Shown piece by piece: positions 7,726 through 16,583 of a stretch of DNA of 45,503 nt. Source of the stretch: CADCVW01 sp035644935. Lineage in GTDB: Bacteria; Pseudomonadota; Alphaproteobacteria; Sphingomonadales; Sphingomonadaceae. The first letter of the stretch is position 1. Each line of letters begins with the position of its first letter. Made by a program: the position numbers and the translations under genes. The notes under the pieces are model-generated. The model was not told the origin of the DNA and made no database searches. It was given only the letters and a program-made list of their open reading frames with translations. The stretch is from positions 1 to 45,503 of the forward strand of contig DASQNO010000090.1 of NCBI GenBank assembly GCA_035644935.1, written 5' to 3'.

Positions 7726-8157
7726 ATGAGACACGGCAATGGCGGCCGCAAGCTGCAGCGTACCTCCTCGCATCGCGCGGCCTTGTTCCGCAACATGGCG
7801 GCGGCGCTGATCAAGCACGAGCAGATCACGACCACGACGGCCAAGGCCAAGGAGCTGCGGCCCTATGTCGAGAAGCTGATCACGCTGGCCAAGCGCGGCG
7901 GGCTGTCGAACCGGCGGCTGGCGCATGCGCGGATGCTGGACGACACGCAGCTGGTGAAACTGTTCGAGGTGCTGGCGCCGCGGTACGCCGACCGCGCGGG
8001 CGGATATTGCCGTATCATCCACGCCAACATCCGGGCGTCGGACGCGGCGCCGATGGCGGTGATCGAGCTGGTCGACCGCGACACGTCCGCCAAGGGCCAG
8101 GACAGCGGCCCCGTGCAGAGCATGGGCGACGAGCAGGACTTCGACGAAGCAGCGTAA
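7726..8157 (+). CDS. rplQ: 50S ribosomal protein bL17
   Basis: 143 residues starting MRHGNGGRKLQRTSSHRAAL, which is diagnostic. bL17 lies near the peptide exit tunnel on the large subunit. The domain of about 115 residues ends near YCRIIHANIRASDAAPMAVIELVDR; a short acidic tail of alphaproteobacterial type follows. GAAGGA 9 bases upstream supports ATG 7726; the open frame extends further upstream but without conservation. Detached from rpoA, it appears to be transcribed alone. Confidence 0.97.
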   Translation: MRHGNGGRKLQRTSSHRAALFRNMAAALIKHEQITTTTAKAKELRPYVEKLITLAKRGGLSNRRLAHARMLDDTQLVKLFEVLAPRYADRAGGYCRIIHANIRASDAAPMAVIELVDRDTSAKGQDSGPVQSMGDEQDFDEAA

Positions 8158-8238
8158 GGTCGGGCGGCGTAACGCGTCGATTGACCGCAGGTTCGCGGCT
8201 GTTAGGCTGGAGCCCTTGTCGCTGAACGAGGGTTTTCC

Positions 8239-10416
8239 ATGCGTGCTGCCGCGATCCTGCTCCTCACCGTTTCCGCCTGCGCGATGACGCCGGGAGTGGC
8301 GCAGGAGCCGGCCGCGGCGCCGGGGCGGACGGCGTCGCTCGTCTATCCGGAAACGGAACGCGGGAACGTCGTGGAGGCGCAGTTCGGGGTGCCGGTCGCG
8401 GACCCGTACCGCTGGCTGGAGAACGACGTCCGCACCGATCCCAAGGTGGCGGAATGGGTGGCCCGGCAGAATGCGGTGACCGGCGCGTACCTGGCGACGC
8501 TGCCCGCGCGCGAGACGTTCGAGCAGCGCCTGCGCACGCTGTACGATTACGAACGGTTCGGCGTGCCGCGGAAAGCGGGGAACCGCTATTTCTATTCGCG
8601 CAATTCCGGGCTGCAGAACCAGGCGGTGCTGTTCGTGCGCGACGGGCTGTCCGGCGCCCCGCGGATGCTGATCGATCCCAACACGTGGGCGCAGGACGGC
8701 GCGACGGCGCTGGCGGAGTGGGAGCCTTCGGATGACGGGCGCTACCTCGTCTACGGCGTGCAGGACGGCGGCACCGATTGGCGCACGGTGCGCGTGCTGG
8801 ACGTGGCGAGCGGCCGCGTGCTGCCCGACGAGATCAAGTGGGTGAAGTTTTCAGGGCTGGAGTGGGCCAAGGACGGGTCCGGGTTCTATTATTCTCGCTT
8901 CCCCGCGCCGGACGCCAAGCAGCAGTTCCAGTCGCTGAACGAAAACCAGGCGATCTACTTCCACCGTATCGGCACGCCGCAATCGGCCGACCGGCTGGTG
9001 TTCGCGCGGCCCGACCGGCCCAAGCTGTCCAACGGCGGCACCGTGTCCGACGACGGGCGTTGGCTGGTGGTGACGTCGTCGGAAGGGACGGACGACCGCT
9101 ACGACATCACGCTGATCGACCTGACCAAGCCCGGGTCCGCGCCCAGGCCGTACGTGACGGGGCTGCAGAACAACTGGTCGTACATCGGCAACCAGGGCGA
9201 CACCTTCTACTGGGTAACCAACAAGGGCGCGCCCAGGCTCAAGATCGTGGCGACGGACATCAACCGGTCGCCGGATCAGGCGCGCGAGATCGTGCCCGAG
9301 GACGCGGCGACGCTGGGCGATGCGTCGATCGTCGGCAGGCAGCTGATCGCGTCCTATCTGGTGGACGCCAAGACCGAGGTGCGCACGTTCGACCTGACCG
9401 GCAAGCGCACGGGCGTGGTGAAGCTGCCGGGCATCGGCACGGCGGGCGGCTTTTCGGGCGACGCGGACGACAGCGAGACGTTCTACGCGTTCTCCTCGTT
9501 CAACATGCCGACGACGATCTACCGCTACGACAGCGCGAGCGGCCAGACGTCGGTGTTCGCGCAGCCCAAGGTCGCGTTCAGCCCCGCAGACTTCGTCGTG
9601 TCCCAGCGCTTCTACCGGTCCAAGGACGGCACGCGGGTGCCGATGTTCGTGGTGCACAAGAAGGGGCTGGACACGCGCCGCCCGCAGCCGACTTTGCTGT
9701 ACGCCTATGGCGGGTTCAACGTGCCGAGCCTTCCCGGTTTCTCGGCGACGCGGCTGGCGTGGATGGAACAGGGCGGGGTGTTCGCGCTGGCCAATATCCG
9801 GGGCGGCGGCGAGTACGGCAAGGCGTGGCACGACGCGGGCAGGCTAGCCAACAAGCAGAACGTGTTCGACGACTTCATCGGGGCGGGCGAGTACCTGATC
9901 AAGGAGGGCATCACGTCCAAGGACAAGCTCGCCATTCAGGGCGGGTCCAACGGCGGGCTATTGGTCGGCGCGGTGGTCAACCAGCGGCCCGACCTGTTCG
10001 CCGCCGCGCTGCCGGCGGTGGGCGTCATGGACATGCTGCGCTTCGACCGGTTCACGGCCGGGCGCTACTGGGTCGACGACTACGGCTATCCCAATCGCGA
10101 GCCCGATTTCCGCAACCTGCTGGCCTATTCGCCGTACCATAACATCAAGGGCGGGCGGAATTATCCGGCGGTGCTGGTGACCACGGCGGACACGGACGAC
10201 CGCGTCGTGCCCGGCCATTCATTCAAATACGCCGCCGCGTTGCAGGCGGCGGCGAACACGGGCGGGGCCCCCAAGCTGATCCGCATCGAAACGCGCGCCG
10301 GGCACGGGTCGGGCAAGCCGACGGACAAGATCATCGAGGAATATGCGGACCTGTGGGCGTTCGTCGCGCACCATACGGGGTTGAAGGTGGGCGGGGCGCG
10401 GACGGCGGGGCGGTAG
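8239..10416 (+). CDS. secreted prolyl oligopeptidase, S9A family
   Basis: 725 residues, normal length for the family, with a signal peptide (MRAAAILLLTVSACAMTPGVAQ) that places it in the periplasm or outside. Residues ~30-440 form the seven-bladed beta-propeller that restricts access to short peptides. The C-terminal alpha/beta-hydrolase domain has the nucleophile in GGSNGGLL (S570), the acid in TDDRVVPGHS (D653/D654) and the base in RAGHGSG (H689). The enzyme cleaves after proline in peptides below about 30 residues. It stands alone 81 bases after rplQ. The Cys at position 14 is followed by AM and is not in a convincing lipobox. Confidence 0.95.
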   Translation: MRAAAILLLTVSACAMTPGVAQEPAAAPGRTASLVYPETERGNVVEAQFGVPVADPYRWLENDVRTDPKVAEWVARQNAVTGAYLATLPARETFEQRLRTLYDYERFGVPRKAGNRYFYSRNSGLQNQAVLFVRDGLSGAPRMLIDPNTWAQDGATALAEWEPSDDGRYLVYGVQDGGTDWRTVRVLDVASGRVLPDEIKWVKFSGLEWAKDGSGFYYSRFPAPDAKQQFQSLNENQAIYFHRIGTPQSADRLVFARPDRPKLSNGGTVSDDGRWLVVTSSEGTDDRYDITLIDLTKPGSAPRPYVTGLQNNWSYIGNQGDTFYWVTNKGAPRLKIVATDINRSPDQAREIVPEDAATLGDASIVGRQLIASYLVDAKTEVRTFDLTGKRTGVVKLPGIGTAGGFSGDADDSETFYAFSSFNMPTTIYRYDSASGQTSVFAQPKVAFSPADFVVSQRFYRSKDGTRVPMFVVHKKGLDTRRPQPTLLYAYGGFNVPSLPGFSATRLAWMEQGGVFALANIRGGGEYGKAWHDAGRLANKQNVFDDFIGAGEYLIKEGITSKDKLAIQGGSNGGLLVGAVVNQRPDLFAAALPAVGVMDMLRFDRFTAGRYWVDDYGYPNREPDFRNLLAYSPYHNIKGGRNYPAVLVTTADTDDRVVPGHSFKYAAALQAAANTGGAPKLIRIETRAGHGSGKPTDKIIEEYADLWAFVAHHTGLKVGGARTAGR

Positions 10417-10482
10417 GACCTGCGGCCGCATGGTCTGGACTGCCGAAGCGTGGCTCCGACGAGCATTGCCGGCTTCGACTAT

Positions 10483-11109
10483 TCAGAACCTGATGGGGAG
10501 GCCGACGAAGAACTGGTTGGTCTGGTTGTCGAGGTGTTTGAAGTCGAAGCGTAGGCCGACGGTCTCGGAAGCGCGATATTCGACGCCCCCGCCGATGATG
10601 AAGCTGTCCCCGCGCACCCGCGTGTTCGCCACACCCGCGCTGTTTTCGCCGACCCTGTAGCGGTGGCCGCCGAAACCGCCCGACGCGTAGATCATCAGAT
10701 TGTCGCGCACGAGAAACCCCGCTCTTGCGGTCAGTCGATAGCCCCAACGCGGCTTGAGGCTGAACTCGCCGGCATTCACGATGCGGGTGCGGTTCGTCTC
10801 GCCTCCCGCCAGCAGCGCCGCTTCCGCGCCGATGCGGAGCTTGGGAGAGAGCACGACATCGTACCCGCCGAAGATGCCGCCGCCCGCGCCCCAACTGCGT
10901 TGATATTCGTCGCGGATCACGCGTCCGTCCTGCTCGACGTTAAGGCCGAAATGATGTTCGAGCACGCCACCTTCCGCACCCGCGTGAATGCCGGTGAACG
11001 GGGATGCATGAGCGGTGCACCCCATGACCGAGACGCCGGCCAACCCGACGAGGATGCCGGACCGCTTCCAGAACCTTGCCGCTCGTGCCTGCCGGTGATC
11101 CTTATGCAA
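10483..11109 (-). CDS. outer-membrane beta-barrel protein
   Basis: 208 residues. A long N-terminus (MHKDHRQARAARFWKRSG) leads into a hydrophobic signal segment, with a likely cleavage after TAHA. Alternating hydrophobic strands such as GAGGGIFGGYDVVL, RWGYRLTARAGFLV and NLMIYASGGFGGHRYRV form an eight-strand OmpA-like/OMP_b-brl barrel. The last residue is Phe (FVGLPIRF), the BAM recognition signal. It is divergent from the LysR gene at 11214 with a 104-base gap, the usual layout for a regulator and its target. The role (porin, adhesion or stress) is not readable. Confidence 0.8.
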   Translation of the reverse strand: MHKDHRQARAARFWKRSGILVGLAGVSVMGCTAHASPFTGIHAGAEGGVLEHHFGLNVEQDGRVIRDEYQRSWGAGGGIFGGYDVVLSPKLRIGAEAALLAGGETNRTRIVNAGEFSLKPRWGYRLTARAGFLVRDNLMIYASGGFGGHRYRVGENSAGVANTRVRGDSFIIGGGVEYRASETVGLRFDFKHLDNQTNQFFVGLPIRF

Positions 11110-11213
11110 AGCGCATCTCCCGTCCGTCGACTTGTCGTTCGCTATTGCTACCGGGCCAAAGGGAATGCTTCACCGTCCAAATTCTGCGACAAGCGAATGA
11201 AAAGTTGAACCGC

Positions 11214-12164
11214 ATGCCCCTGAGCATCGATCGCCTGAGTTGGGACGACCTCAAGCTCTTACTGGCAGTTGCCGCGGGCGGCAGCGTCAGGGGAGCCGCA
11301 CGCGAAATGCGCCTGTCGGTGAACACGGTCAGGGCGCGCCTCCATCTGCTGGAGCATCTGAGCGGGGAAGCGTTGGTGGAGCGATCGGCCAGGGGCCTAG
11401 GGTTGACCGAGGCCGGACGACAGCTCCAGCAAGCCGCAGAGCGGATGCGCGCCGCCGCAACCAGCGCGGCGATCGAAGAGACCGATGCGAGCCCGAGTGC
11501 GCAGCCGCGAACGATCAAGTTGGCGCTGACGGAAGGGATCGCCGCTTATTGGCTGATGCCCCGGCTCGCCACCTTTCAGCGCGACTACCCCGACGTCCTG
11601 ATCCGCCTTCGCACCGATCTGCGGGCAGCCGATCAAGGTGTCGGGGGCACCGATGTGGCCGTGCAGCTGAAGCCGCCGAAGGACGACGCCTTCCATGTCG
11701 AGGAGATCGGGACGTTGCACCTGATGCCCTTCGCCAGCCCTGCCTACCTGGCGGAGCGGGGCACGCCCAAGCATTTCGATGAATGGCGTGCGCATCGCCT
11801 GGTGTGGCAGGACTGGGAGCCCGAGGCGCAGGAGATCATGCCGCTGTTCATCGCTGACGATGCGCCGTCGCGCATCATCAGCATGGTGACGGCCAGCACG
11901 CCTGCGCAGCTCGCCGCGATCGAGGCCGGCATTGGCCTGGGCTTCTTGCCGACCTACATCGCGCGGATCACGGCGCAGGTCCGCCCGGTCGACTTCGGCA
12001 TGAAGTTCCGCCGCACCCTCTATCTCAGCGTGCGCCGGGGGGCAGCCAGCTCGATGCAGGACGCGCTTGCCTCCATGTTGCGCGACGCGTTTGCGGACAA
12101 AAGTCTTTTCGGTGAAACCTTTCTCGTTCCCGCCAGCTTGGCCGATGACGAAAAGGCGGGCTGA
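11214..12164 (+). CDS. LysR-family transcriptional regulator
   Basis: 316 residues. The winged HTH occupies residues ~5-65 (GSVRGAAREMRLSVNTVRARL), and the LysR substrate-binding domain residues ~95-300. I start at ATG 11214 (MPLSIDRLSWDDLKLL) because LysR proteins begin a few residues before the first helix; the frame is open upstream without similarity. No strong ribosome binding site is seen. It is divergent from the beta-barrel gene, which it may control. The effector is unknown. Confidence 0.85.
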   Translation: MPLSIDRLSWDDLKLLLAVAAGGSVRGAAREMRLSVNTVRARLHLLEHLSGEALVERSARGLGLTEAGRQLQQAAERMRAAATSAAIEETDASPSAQPRTIKLALTEGIAAYWLMPRLATFQRDYPDVLIRLRTDLRAADQGVGGTDVAVQLKPPKDDAFHVEEIGTLHLMPFASPAYLAERGTPKHFDEWRAHRLVWQDWEPEAQEIMPLFIADDAPSRIISMVTASTPAQLAAIEAGIGLGFLPTYIARITAQVRPVDFGMKFRRTLYLSVRRGAASSMQDALASMLRDAFADKSLFGETFLVPASLADDEKAG

Positions 12165-12521
12165 AGCACGCGGCCTCGCCGACCGTGGTCCAAGCCTGGA
12201 CGCCGGTGAAAAGCGGTTCCCCTGGTGCCCTGCGGGCAAGCTCAGCCGGCTGAATCTGCCGGCTTTGGCGTCGATGGCGGATCCTGGGACGGTAGCGAGC
12301 AGGAATTCGGCACCCTGAAGAGCCGGAAGGCAAGAGTCGACCGATTCAAGCGTGTTCGAGCCAAAGGAGCGTGGCCTTCCGCGCAGCCTTCGTGGAAGAT
12401 GTCGGATGGATCAGCCAAGATGAACAACAGGCATCAGTCGCATTCATCACTGCGACAGTGCGAATCAGGCAAAAGGAGTGCAGTTCCAGTGGTCTGGACC
12501 CTTTGCTGACGGAGTGTTGTC
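12165..12521. other. 357-base stretch without a recognised gene
   Basis: Several short open frames occur on both strands but none has a plausible start site or family resemblance. The promoter of the small secreted protein at 12522 is presumably here. No clear hairpin was found. Confidence 0.5.
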
Positions 12522-13055
12522 ATGAATTTCGTATCCAAGACCGTGACCGGCGCGCTGGCCGCCGCGCTGCTTTCCACCGCCGTCGCGACGCCCGCCGAGG
12601 CGCGGCATCGGGGGTACCGGCACAACAACAACAATATCAGCCTCGGCGATGTCGTGCTGGGCACGATCGCCGTCGCCGGCGTCGCCACCGCCATCGGGGC
12701 GATCACCAGCGCCAACCGTTACGGCGACCGCCGCTACGACGATCGCTACGGCAACCGCGGCTACACGGACGGGCGCGGCGTATCTGTCGACGCCTGCGCG
12801 TTCGAGGCCGAGCGGGAGGCCAGCCGCCGCTTCGGCGCCGCGGCGCGGGTTCGCGACGTGCAGGAAGTCGACCGCAGCCGCTACGGCTACCGCGTGCGCG
12901 GCACCGTCGAGGTCCGCGATGATTATAACGGCTACGGGCGCGACCGTTACTATGACCGCAATCGCGGCGCGGAGCGGGTGGCGTTCACCTGCTCGGTCGA
13001 GAATGGCCAGGTGCGCGACCTGCGCATCGGCAGCAACTACGCGTACGGGTACTGA
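12522..13055 (+). CDS. small secreted Tyr/Arg/Asp-rich protein, function unknown
   Basis: 177 residues. A signal peptide ends near AEA (MNFVSKTVTGALAAALLSTA). A short hydrophobic glycine-rich segment follows (VVLGTIAVAGVATAIGAI), then a low-complexity stretch rich in Tyr, Arg and Asp. Two Cys occur in the C-terminal part (VDACAFEAERE and FTCSVENG) and may form a disulphide in the periplasm. Proteins of this shape, with a variable RYDDRYG linker and a conserved Cys pair, are common in sphingomonads and have no known role. The gene stands alone between a long spacer and a terminator. Confidence 0.8.
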   Translation: MNFVSKTVTGALAAALLSTAVATPAEARHRGYRHNNNNISLGDVVLGTIAVAGVATAIGAITSANRYGDRRYDDRYGNRGYTDGRGVSVDACAFEAEREASRRFGAAARVRDVQEVDRSRYGYRVRGTVEVRDDYNGYGRDRYYDRNRGAERVAFTCSVENGQVRDLRIGSNYAYGY

Positions 13056-13113
13056 GAGACGGGTCGCGCCATCGCGCGACGCCCTCCACCATCCCGCTTC
13101 GCGTGATGGTCCC

Positions 13114-13138
13114 CCTCCCCGAGCTGCGCTCGGGGAGG
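13114..13138. repeat. dispersed palindromic element CCTCCCCGAG-ctgcg-CTCGGGGAGG
   Basis: Perfect 10-base arms with a 5-base loop, between the secreted protein and guaA. It resembles REP-like intergenic elements of sphingomonads and could also act as a transcript-end structure. Confidence 0.55.
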
Positions 13139-13144
13139 AACAAG

Positions 13145-13173
13145 AGGGCGGCTTCCACGGAGGCCGCCCTTTT
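13145..13173 (+). terminator. rho-independent terminator before guaA
   Basis: Stem AGGGCGGC/GCCGCCCT with a 10-base loop followed by TTTT. It ends the transcript of the gene at 12522. The guaA start lies only 15 bases further on. Confidence 0.65.
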
Positions 13174-13187
13174 CGTATCCGCTGTCC

Positions 13188-14786
13188 ATGACAACGTCCC
13201 CCGACTCCCAAGCGGCCGACTCCAAACCGGCCGACTCCATCCTCATCGTCGATTTCGGGAGCCAGGTGACGCAGCTGATCGCGCGGCGGGTGCGCGAGGC
13301 GGGGGTTTATAGCGAGATCGCGCCCTTCCACGCGGCCGAAGCCGCGTTCGAGCGGCTGAAGCCGGCCGGCGTGATCCTGTCGGGCGGGCCGGACAGCGTG
13401 ACGGTGACCGACAGCCCGCGCGCGCCGCACCGCTTGTTCGAAGGGCCGCCGGTGCTGGGCATATGCTACGGCCAGCAGACGATGGCGCAGCAGCTTGGCG
13501 GCAACGTCGTGCCGTCGGCGGGCAGCAGCGAGTTCGGGCGCGCGTTCATCGAAGTTACGGAAGCCTGCGCTTTGTTCGACGGGCTGTGGGCGCCGGGCGA
13601 GCGGCACCAGGTGTGGATGAGCCACGGCGACAGCGTCGACGCGATCCCGCCGGGGTTCCGCTGCGTCGCGCGGTCCGAAGGCGCGCCGTTCGCGGTGACC
13701 GCCGACGACGCGCGCCGCTTCTACGGCGTCCAGTTCCACCCGGAGGTCGTGCACACGCCCGACGGCGGCAAGCTCATCGCCAATTTCGTGCGCCATGTCT
13801 GCGGCCTCGGCGGCGATTGGACGATGGCGGCGTTTCGTGACGCCAAGATCGCGGAGATCCGCGCGCAGGTGGGGGTTGGCAAGGATGGGGGGCGCGTCAT
13901 CTGCGGCCTGTCCGGCGGGGTCGACAGCGCGGTGGCGGCGGTGCTGATCCACGAGGCGATCGGCGAACAGCTGACCTGCGTGTTCGTCGACCACGGGCTG
14001 CTGCGCGCGGGCGAGGCGGACCAGGTGGTCGCCTTGTTCCGCAACAGCTACAACATCCCGCTGGTGCACGTGCGCGCGGAGACGCTGTTCCTGAACGGGC
14101 TCGCCGGCCTCACCGACCCGGAGGCCAAGCGCAAGCTGATCGGCGGACTGTTCATCGACGTGTTCGAGGACGAGGCGCGCAAGATCGGCGGGGCGGAGTA
14201 TCTGGGGCAGGGGACGCTGTACCCCGACGTGATCGAAAGCGTCAGCTTCACTGGCGGGCCGTCGTCGACGATCAAGAGCCACCACAATGTCGGCGGGCTG
14301 CCCGAACGCATGAACATGAAGCTGGTCGAGCCGTTGCGCGAACTGTTCAAGGACGAGGTGCGCGCGCTGGGCATCGAGCTGGGGCTGCCGCAGGGGTTCG
14401 TGGGGCGGCATCCGTTCCCCGGGCCGGGCCTGGCGATCCGGATCCCGGGCGCCGTGACGCGGGAGGCGTGCGACACGCTGCGGCGCGCCGACGCGATCTT
14501 CCTCGAGGAGATCCGCGGCGCCGGGCTGTACGACGCGATCTGGCAGGCGTTCGCGGTGCTGCTGCCTGTGCGCACCGTCGGCGTGATGGGCGACGCGCGG
14601 ACGTACGCGCAGGTGTGCGCGTTGCGCGCAGTGACGTCGACGGACGGGATGACGGCGGACGTGTACCCGTTCGACGCGGCGTTCCTGGGGCGCGTGTCGA
14701 CCCGCATCGTCAACGAAGTGCCGGGGATCAACCGCGTGGTGTACGATTATACGTCGAAGCCGCCGGGGACGATCGAGTGGGAATGA
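13188..14786 (+). CDS. guaA: GMP synthase (glutamine-hydrolysing)
   Basis: 532 residues, full length. It converts XMP to GMP using ATP and glutamine in the cytosol. The class I glutamine amidotransferase domain (about 18-215) has the nucleophile in GICYGQQ (C93) and FHPEVVHT for the His-Glu pair. The PP-loop ATP pyrophosphatase domain begins with SGGVDSAVAA (about residue 242). The C-terminal dimerisation domain ends in the conserved YDYTSKPPGTIEWE. The first ~16 residues are a variable extension. No good Shine-Dalgarno precedes ATG 13188. The integrase immediately downstream makes its 3' end a likely island insertion site; the gene itself is intact. Confidence 0.97.
   Translation: MTTSPDSQAADSKPADSILIVDFGSQVTQLIARRVREAGVYSEIAPFHAAEAAFERLKPAGVILSGGPDSVTVTDSPRAPHRLFEGPPVLGICYGQQTMAQQLGGNVVPSAGSSEFGRAFIEVTEACALFDGLWAPGERHQVWMSHGDSVDAIPPGFRCVARSEGAPFAVTADDARRFYGVQFHPEVVHTPDGGKLIANFVRHVCGLGGDWTMAAFRDAKIAEIRAQVGVGKDGGRVICGLSGGVDSAVAAVLIHEAIGEQLTCVFVDHGLLRAGEADQVVALFRNSYNIPLVHVRAETLFLNGLAGLTDPEAKRKLIGGLFIDVFEDEARKIGGAEYLGQGTLYPDVIESVSFTGGPSSTIKSHHNVGGLPERMNMKLVEPLRELFKDEVRALGIELGLPQGFVGRHPFPGPGLAIRIPGAVTREACDTLRRADAIFLEEIRGAGLYDAIWQAFAVLLPVRTVGVMGDARTYAQVCALRAVTSTDGMTADVYPFDAAFLGRVSTRIVNEVPGINRVVYDYTSKPPGTIEWE
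14763..14786 (+). other. probable left attachment site of the island (guaA 3' end)
   Basis: Islands carrying P4-type integrases are known to insert at the 3' end of guaA and restore its end. Here an integrase follows guaA by 293 bases in the same direction. I found no second copy of the guaA end in the window, so the right junction would lie beyond it. Inferred from layout only. Confidence 0.35.
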
Positions 14787-14902
14787 TTCCGTAGGGATCG
14801 GCTACCATCGCTGCCGATCGCCAGAACGGTCCTAAACCGCTGATGATGTTTGAGTTTTAGCCCGAGGACTATCGCCAGCTATCGGTGCGCAGCAAACGCT
14901 GT

Positions 14903-15059
14903 TGACGGTCTCGCTGACGGTGCTGACCCGACTTGCTTTTCCTCAATATGATGCATACCGTCAGCCTTAGAAGCTCGGATGACGGTAGTTTCTGCAGCGT
15001 AAGCACCTGTCAACGTTGCAGAAATGAGGGTGGAGGTGGCGCCGCTCCGGGGTGACGGT
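14903..15059. repeat. five copies of TGACGGT upstream of the integrase
   Basis: Direct copies at 14903, 14915, 14980 and 15053 and one inverted copy at 14957. Five 7-mers in 157 bases is far above chance. Position and spacing suggest arm-type integrase or recombination-directionality-factor sites, or an operator array of the integrase promoter. Confidence 0.6.
14989..15024. repeat. inverted repeat in the integrase leader
   Basis: Arms TTTCTGCAGCG (14989-14999) and CGTTGCAGAAA (15014-15024) pair at 10 of 11 positions across 14 bases. It lies among the TGACGGT copies and may be a regulator site or an RNA hairpin controlling integrase expression. Confidence 0.5.
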
Positions 15060-15079
15060 ATCCTGAAGAGGAGCCGATC

Positions 15080-16336
15080 ATGCTCACTGATGTTGCGCTC
15101 AAGAATCTCAAGCCGAACGGTAAGCCGTACAAGGTCGCTGACCGGGACGGCCTGTACGTGTACGTGTCCACAGGAGGAGCGATCTCCTTCCGCTTCGATT
15201 ACCGGATGCATGGTCGACGCGAGACGCTGACCCTCGGCCGCTACGGACCGTCTGGCCTCTCGCTGGCACGGGCCCGAGAGAAATGCCTCGATGCTCGTCG
15301 CACGCTCGCCGAGGGCCGCTCGCCCGCGCAAGAGAAGCAACGGGACAAGAGGCGGCTGCGCGAAGCGAAGAGCTTCGGCGAGTTCGGGGAGAAGTGGCTG
15401 AAGAACGCGCCGATGGCGGACAGCACCCGCGCCATGCGCCGGGCGATCTTCGAACGGGAGCTACGGCCGGCCTGGAATAAGCGGCTGCTGACCGAGATCC
15501 TGCCAAACGATCTTCGGGCACTCTGCGCCAAGATCGTGGAGCGAGGTGCCCCGGCAACGGCGATCCACGTCCGCGACATCGTCAAGCAGATATTCGGCTT
15601 CGCGATCCTCCACGGCGAGCGGCTCGCCAACCCGGCCGACGAGGTCGGCCCGGCATCGGTGGCGACTTTTGTCCCTCGCGACCGCTCCCTTTCTCCGGCC
15701 GAGATTCGAGTGCTGTTCCGGGTGCTCGAGCAGGTGCCGACGCTGCCGACCATTCGGCTGGGGTTGAAGCTCTATTTGCTCCTGATGGTGCGCAAGAGCG
15801 AACTGCAGGACGCCACCTGGGACGAGGTAGACTTCGAGAACGCCGTCTGGAGCATCCCGAAGGAGCGCATGAAGCGATCGCGTCCCCATAACGTCTACCT
15901 CTCACGGCAGGCGCTCGACATCATGGTCGCGCTCAAGACCTGCGCCGGCAATTCCAAATACCTGCTGCCGTCGCGCTACGACGCCGATGCCCCGATGTCG
16001 CGGGCCACTTTCAACCGCGTCAGCTACTCGGTTGTAGAGAAAGCCAAGGCAGAAGGGCTGCCGCTTGAAGCGTTCACTATCCACGATCTGCGTCGAACGG
16101 GCTCCACGCTCCTGAACGAGCTGGGCTTCAACAGTGACTGGATCGAGAAGTGTCTCGCGCACGAGGATGGCCGCTCATCCCGCGGCGTATACAACAAGGC
16201 AGAGTACGAGCATCAGCGCCGTCACATGCTGCAGGAGTGGGCGGACCTAGTCGACGCGTGGTGCGAGGGGCGTAAGCGAATTCCAGTCGTCATCCCCCCT
16301 TCCGCGCCGCTCTACCTGCTCGACCCGGCTCTTTGA
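15080..16336 (+). CDS. P4-type tyrosine integrase
   Basis: 418 residues. The N-terminal arm-binding domain of DUF4102 type (1-~85) reads MLTDVALKNLKPNGKPYKVA with the DGLYVYV strand. A SAM-like core-binding domain follows (~100-185), then the catalytic domain (~205-390). Catalytic residues visible are R238 (LLLMVRKSEL), H335 and R338 (IHDLRRTGS), H361 (CLAHEDG) and Y371 (GVYNKAEY). It performs site-specific recombination between the element and the chromosome. GAGGAG lies upstream of ATG 15080. Its 3' end overlaps the convergent AlpA-like gene by 47 bases. All key residues are present, so it may be active. Confidence 0.92.
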   Translation: MLTDVALKNLKPNGKPYKVADRDGLYVYVSTGGAISFRFDYRMHGRRETLTLGRYGPSGLSLARAREKCLDARRTLAEGRSPAQEKQRDKRRLREAKSFGEFGEKWLKNAPMADSTRAMRRAIFERELRPAWNKRLLTEILPNDLRALCAKIVERGAPATAIHVRDIVKQIFGFAILHGERLANPADEVGPASVATFVPRDRSLSPAEIRVLFRVLEQVPTLPTIRLGLKLYLLLMVRKSELQDATWDEVDFENAVWSIPKERMKRSRPHNVYLSRQALDIMVALKTCAGNSKYLLPSRYDADAPMSRATFNRVSYSVVEKAKAEGLPLEAFTIHDLRRTGSTLLNELGFNSDWIEKCLAHEDGRSSRGVYNKAEYEHQRRHMLQEWADLVDAWCEGRKRIPVVIPPSAPLYLLDPAL

Positions 16337-16583
16337 CGGGGCGCGTCCGCCGTTGGCGAACGTCGGGAGGCTGCGTTCGTTCGATCGGGCGGGCGCGCCT
16401 CTCGGCCAGCCAGGCCTCCACCTCAGCGAGGTTCCAGACCACGCATCGTGGACTGAGCGCGAACCGCCTGGGGAACTCGCCGCGTTGCTCCATCTCGTAG
16501 ATCGTGCTGTCGGCTAGGGGCACAATTTGCTTCAACTCGTGCCGACGGATGGTCCTTGGCAGTGCAACTCCGTTTGTGGCCAT
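16290..16583 (-). CDS. AlpA-like MerR-type DNA-binding protein
   Basis: 97 residues. The first ~60 form a winged HTH of the AlpA/excisionase group: RHELKQIVPLADSTIYEMEQ, then RGEFPRRFAL and VVWNLAEVEAWLAERRA. The C-terminal 30 residues are Arg-rich and disordered. In P4-like elements such proteins activate integrase expression and can act as directionality factors. It is convergent with, and overlaps the end of, the integrase gene. The ATG at 16583 starts directly before the conserved helix. Confidence 0.85.
   Translation of the reverse strand: MATNGVALPRTIRRHELKQIVPLADSTIYEMEQRGEFPRRFALSPRCVVWNLAEVEAWLAERRARPIERTQPPDVRQRRTRPVKEPGRAGRAARKGG

Noticed and set aside
7080..8225. Long plus-strand open frame across the terminase remnant and rplQ
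   Set aside because: Only the short stretch before 7620 resembles a protein family; the rest is out of frame with rplQ and reflects high GC.
8454..10142. Second-frame open reading frames inside the prolyl oligopeptidase gene
   Set aside because: Arg/Gly/Ala-rich translations without motifs, fully inside a well-supported gene.
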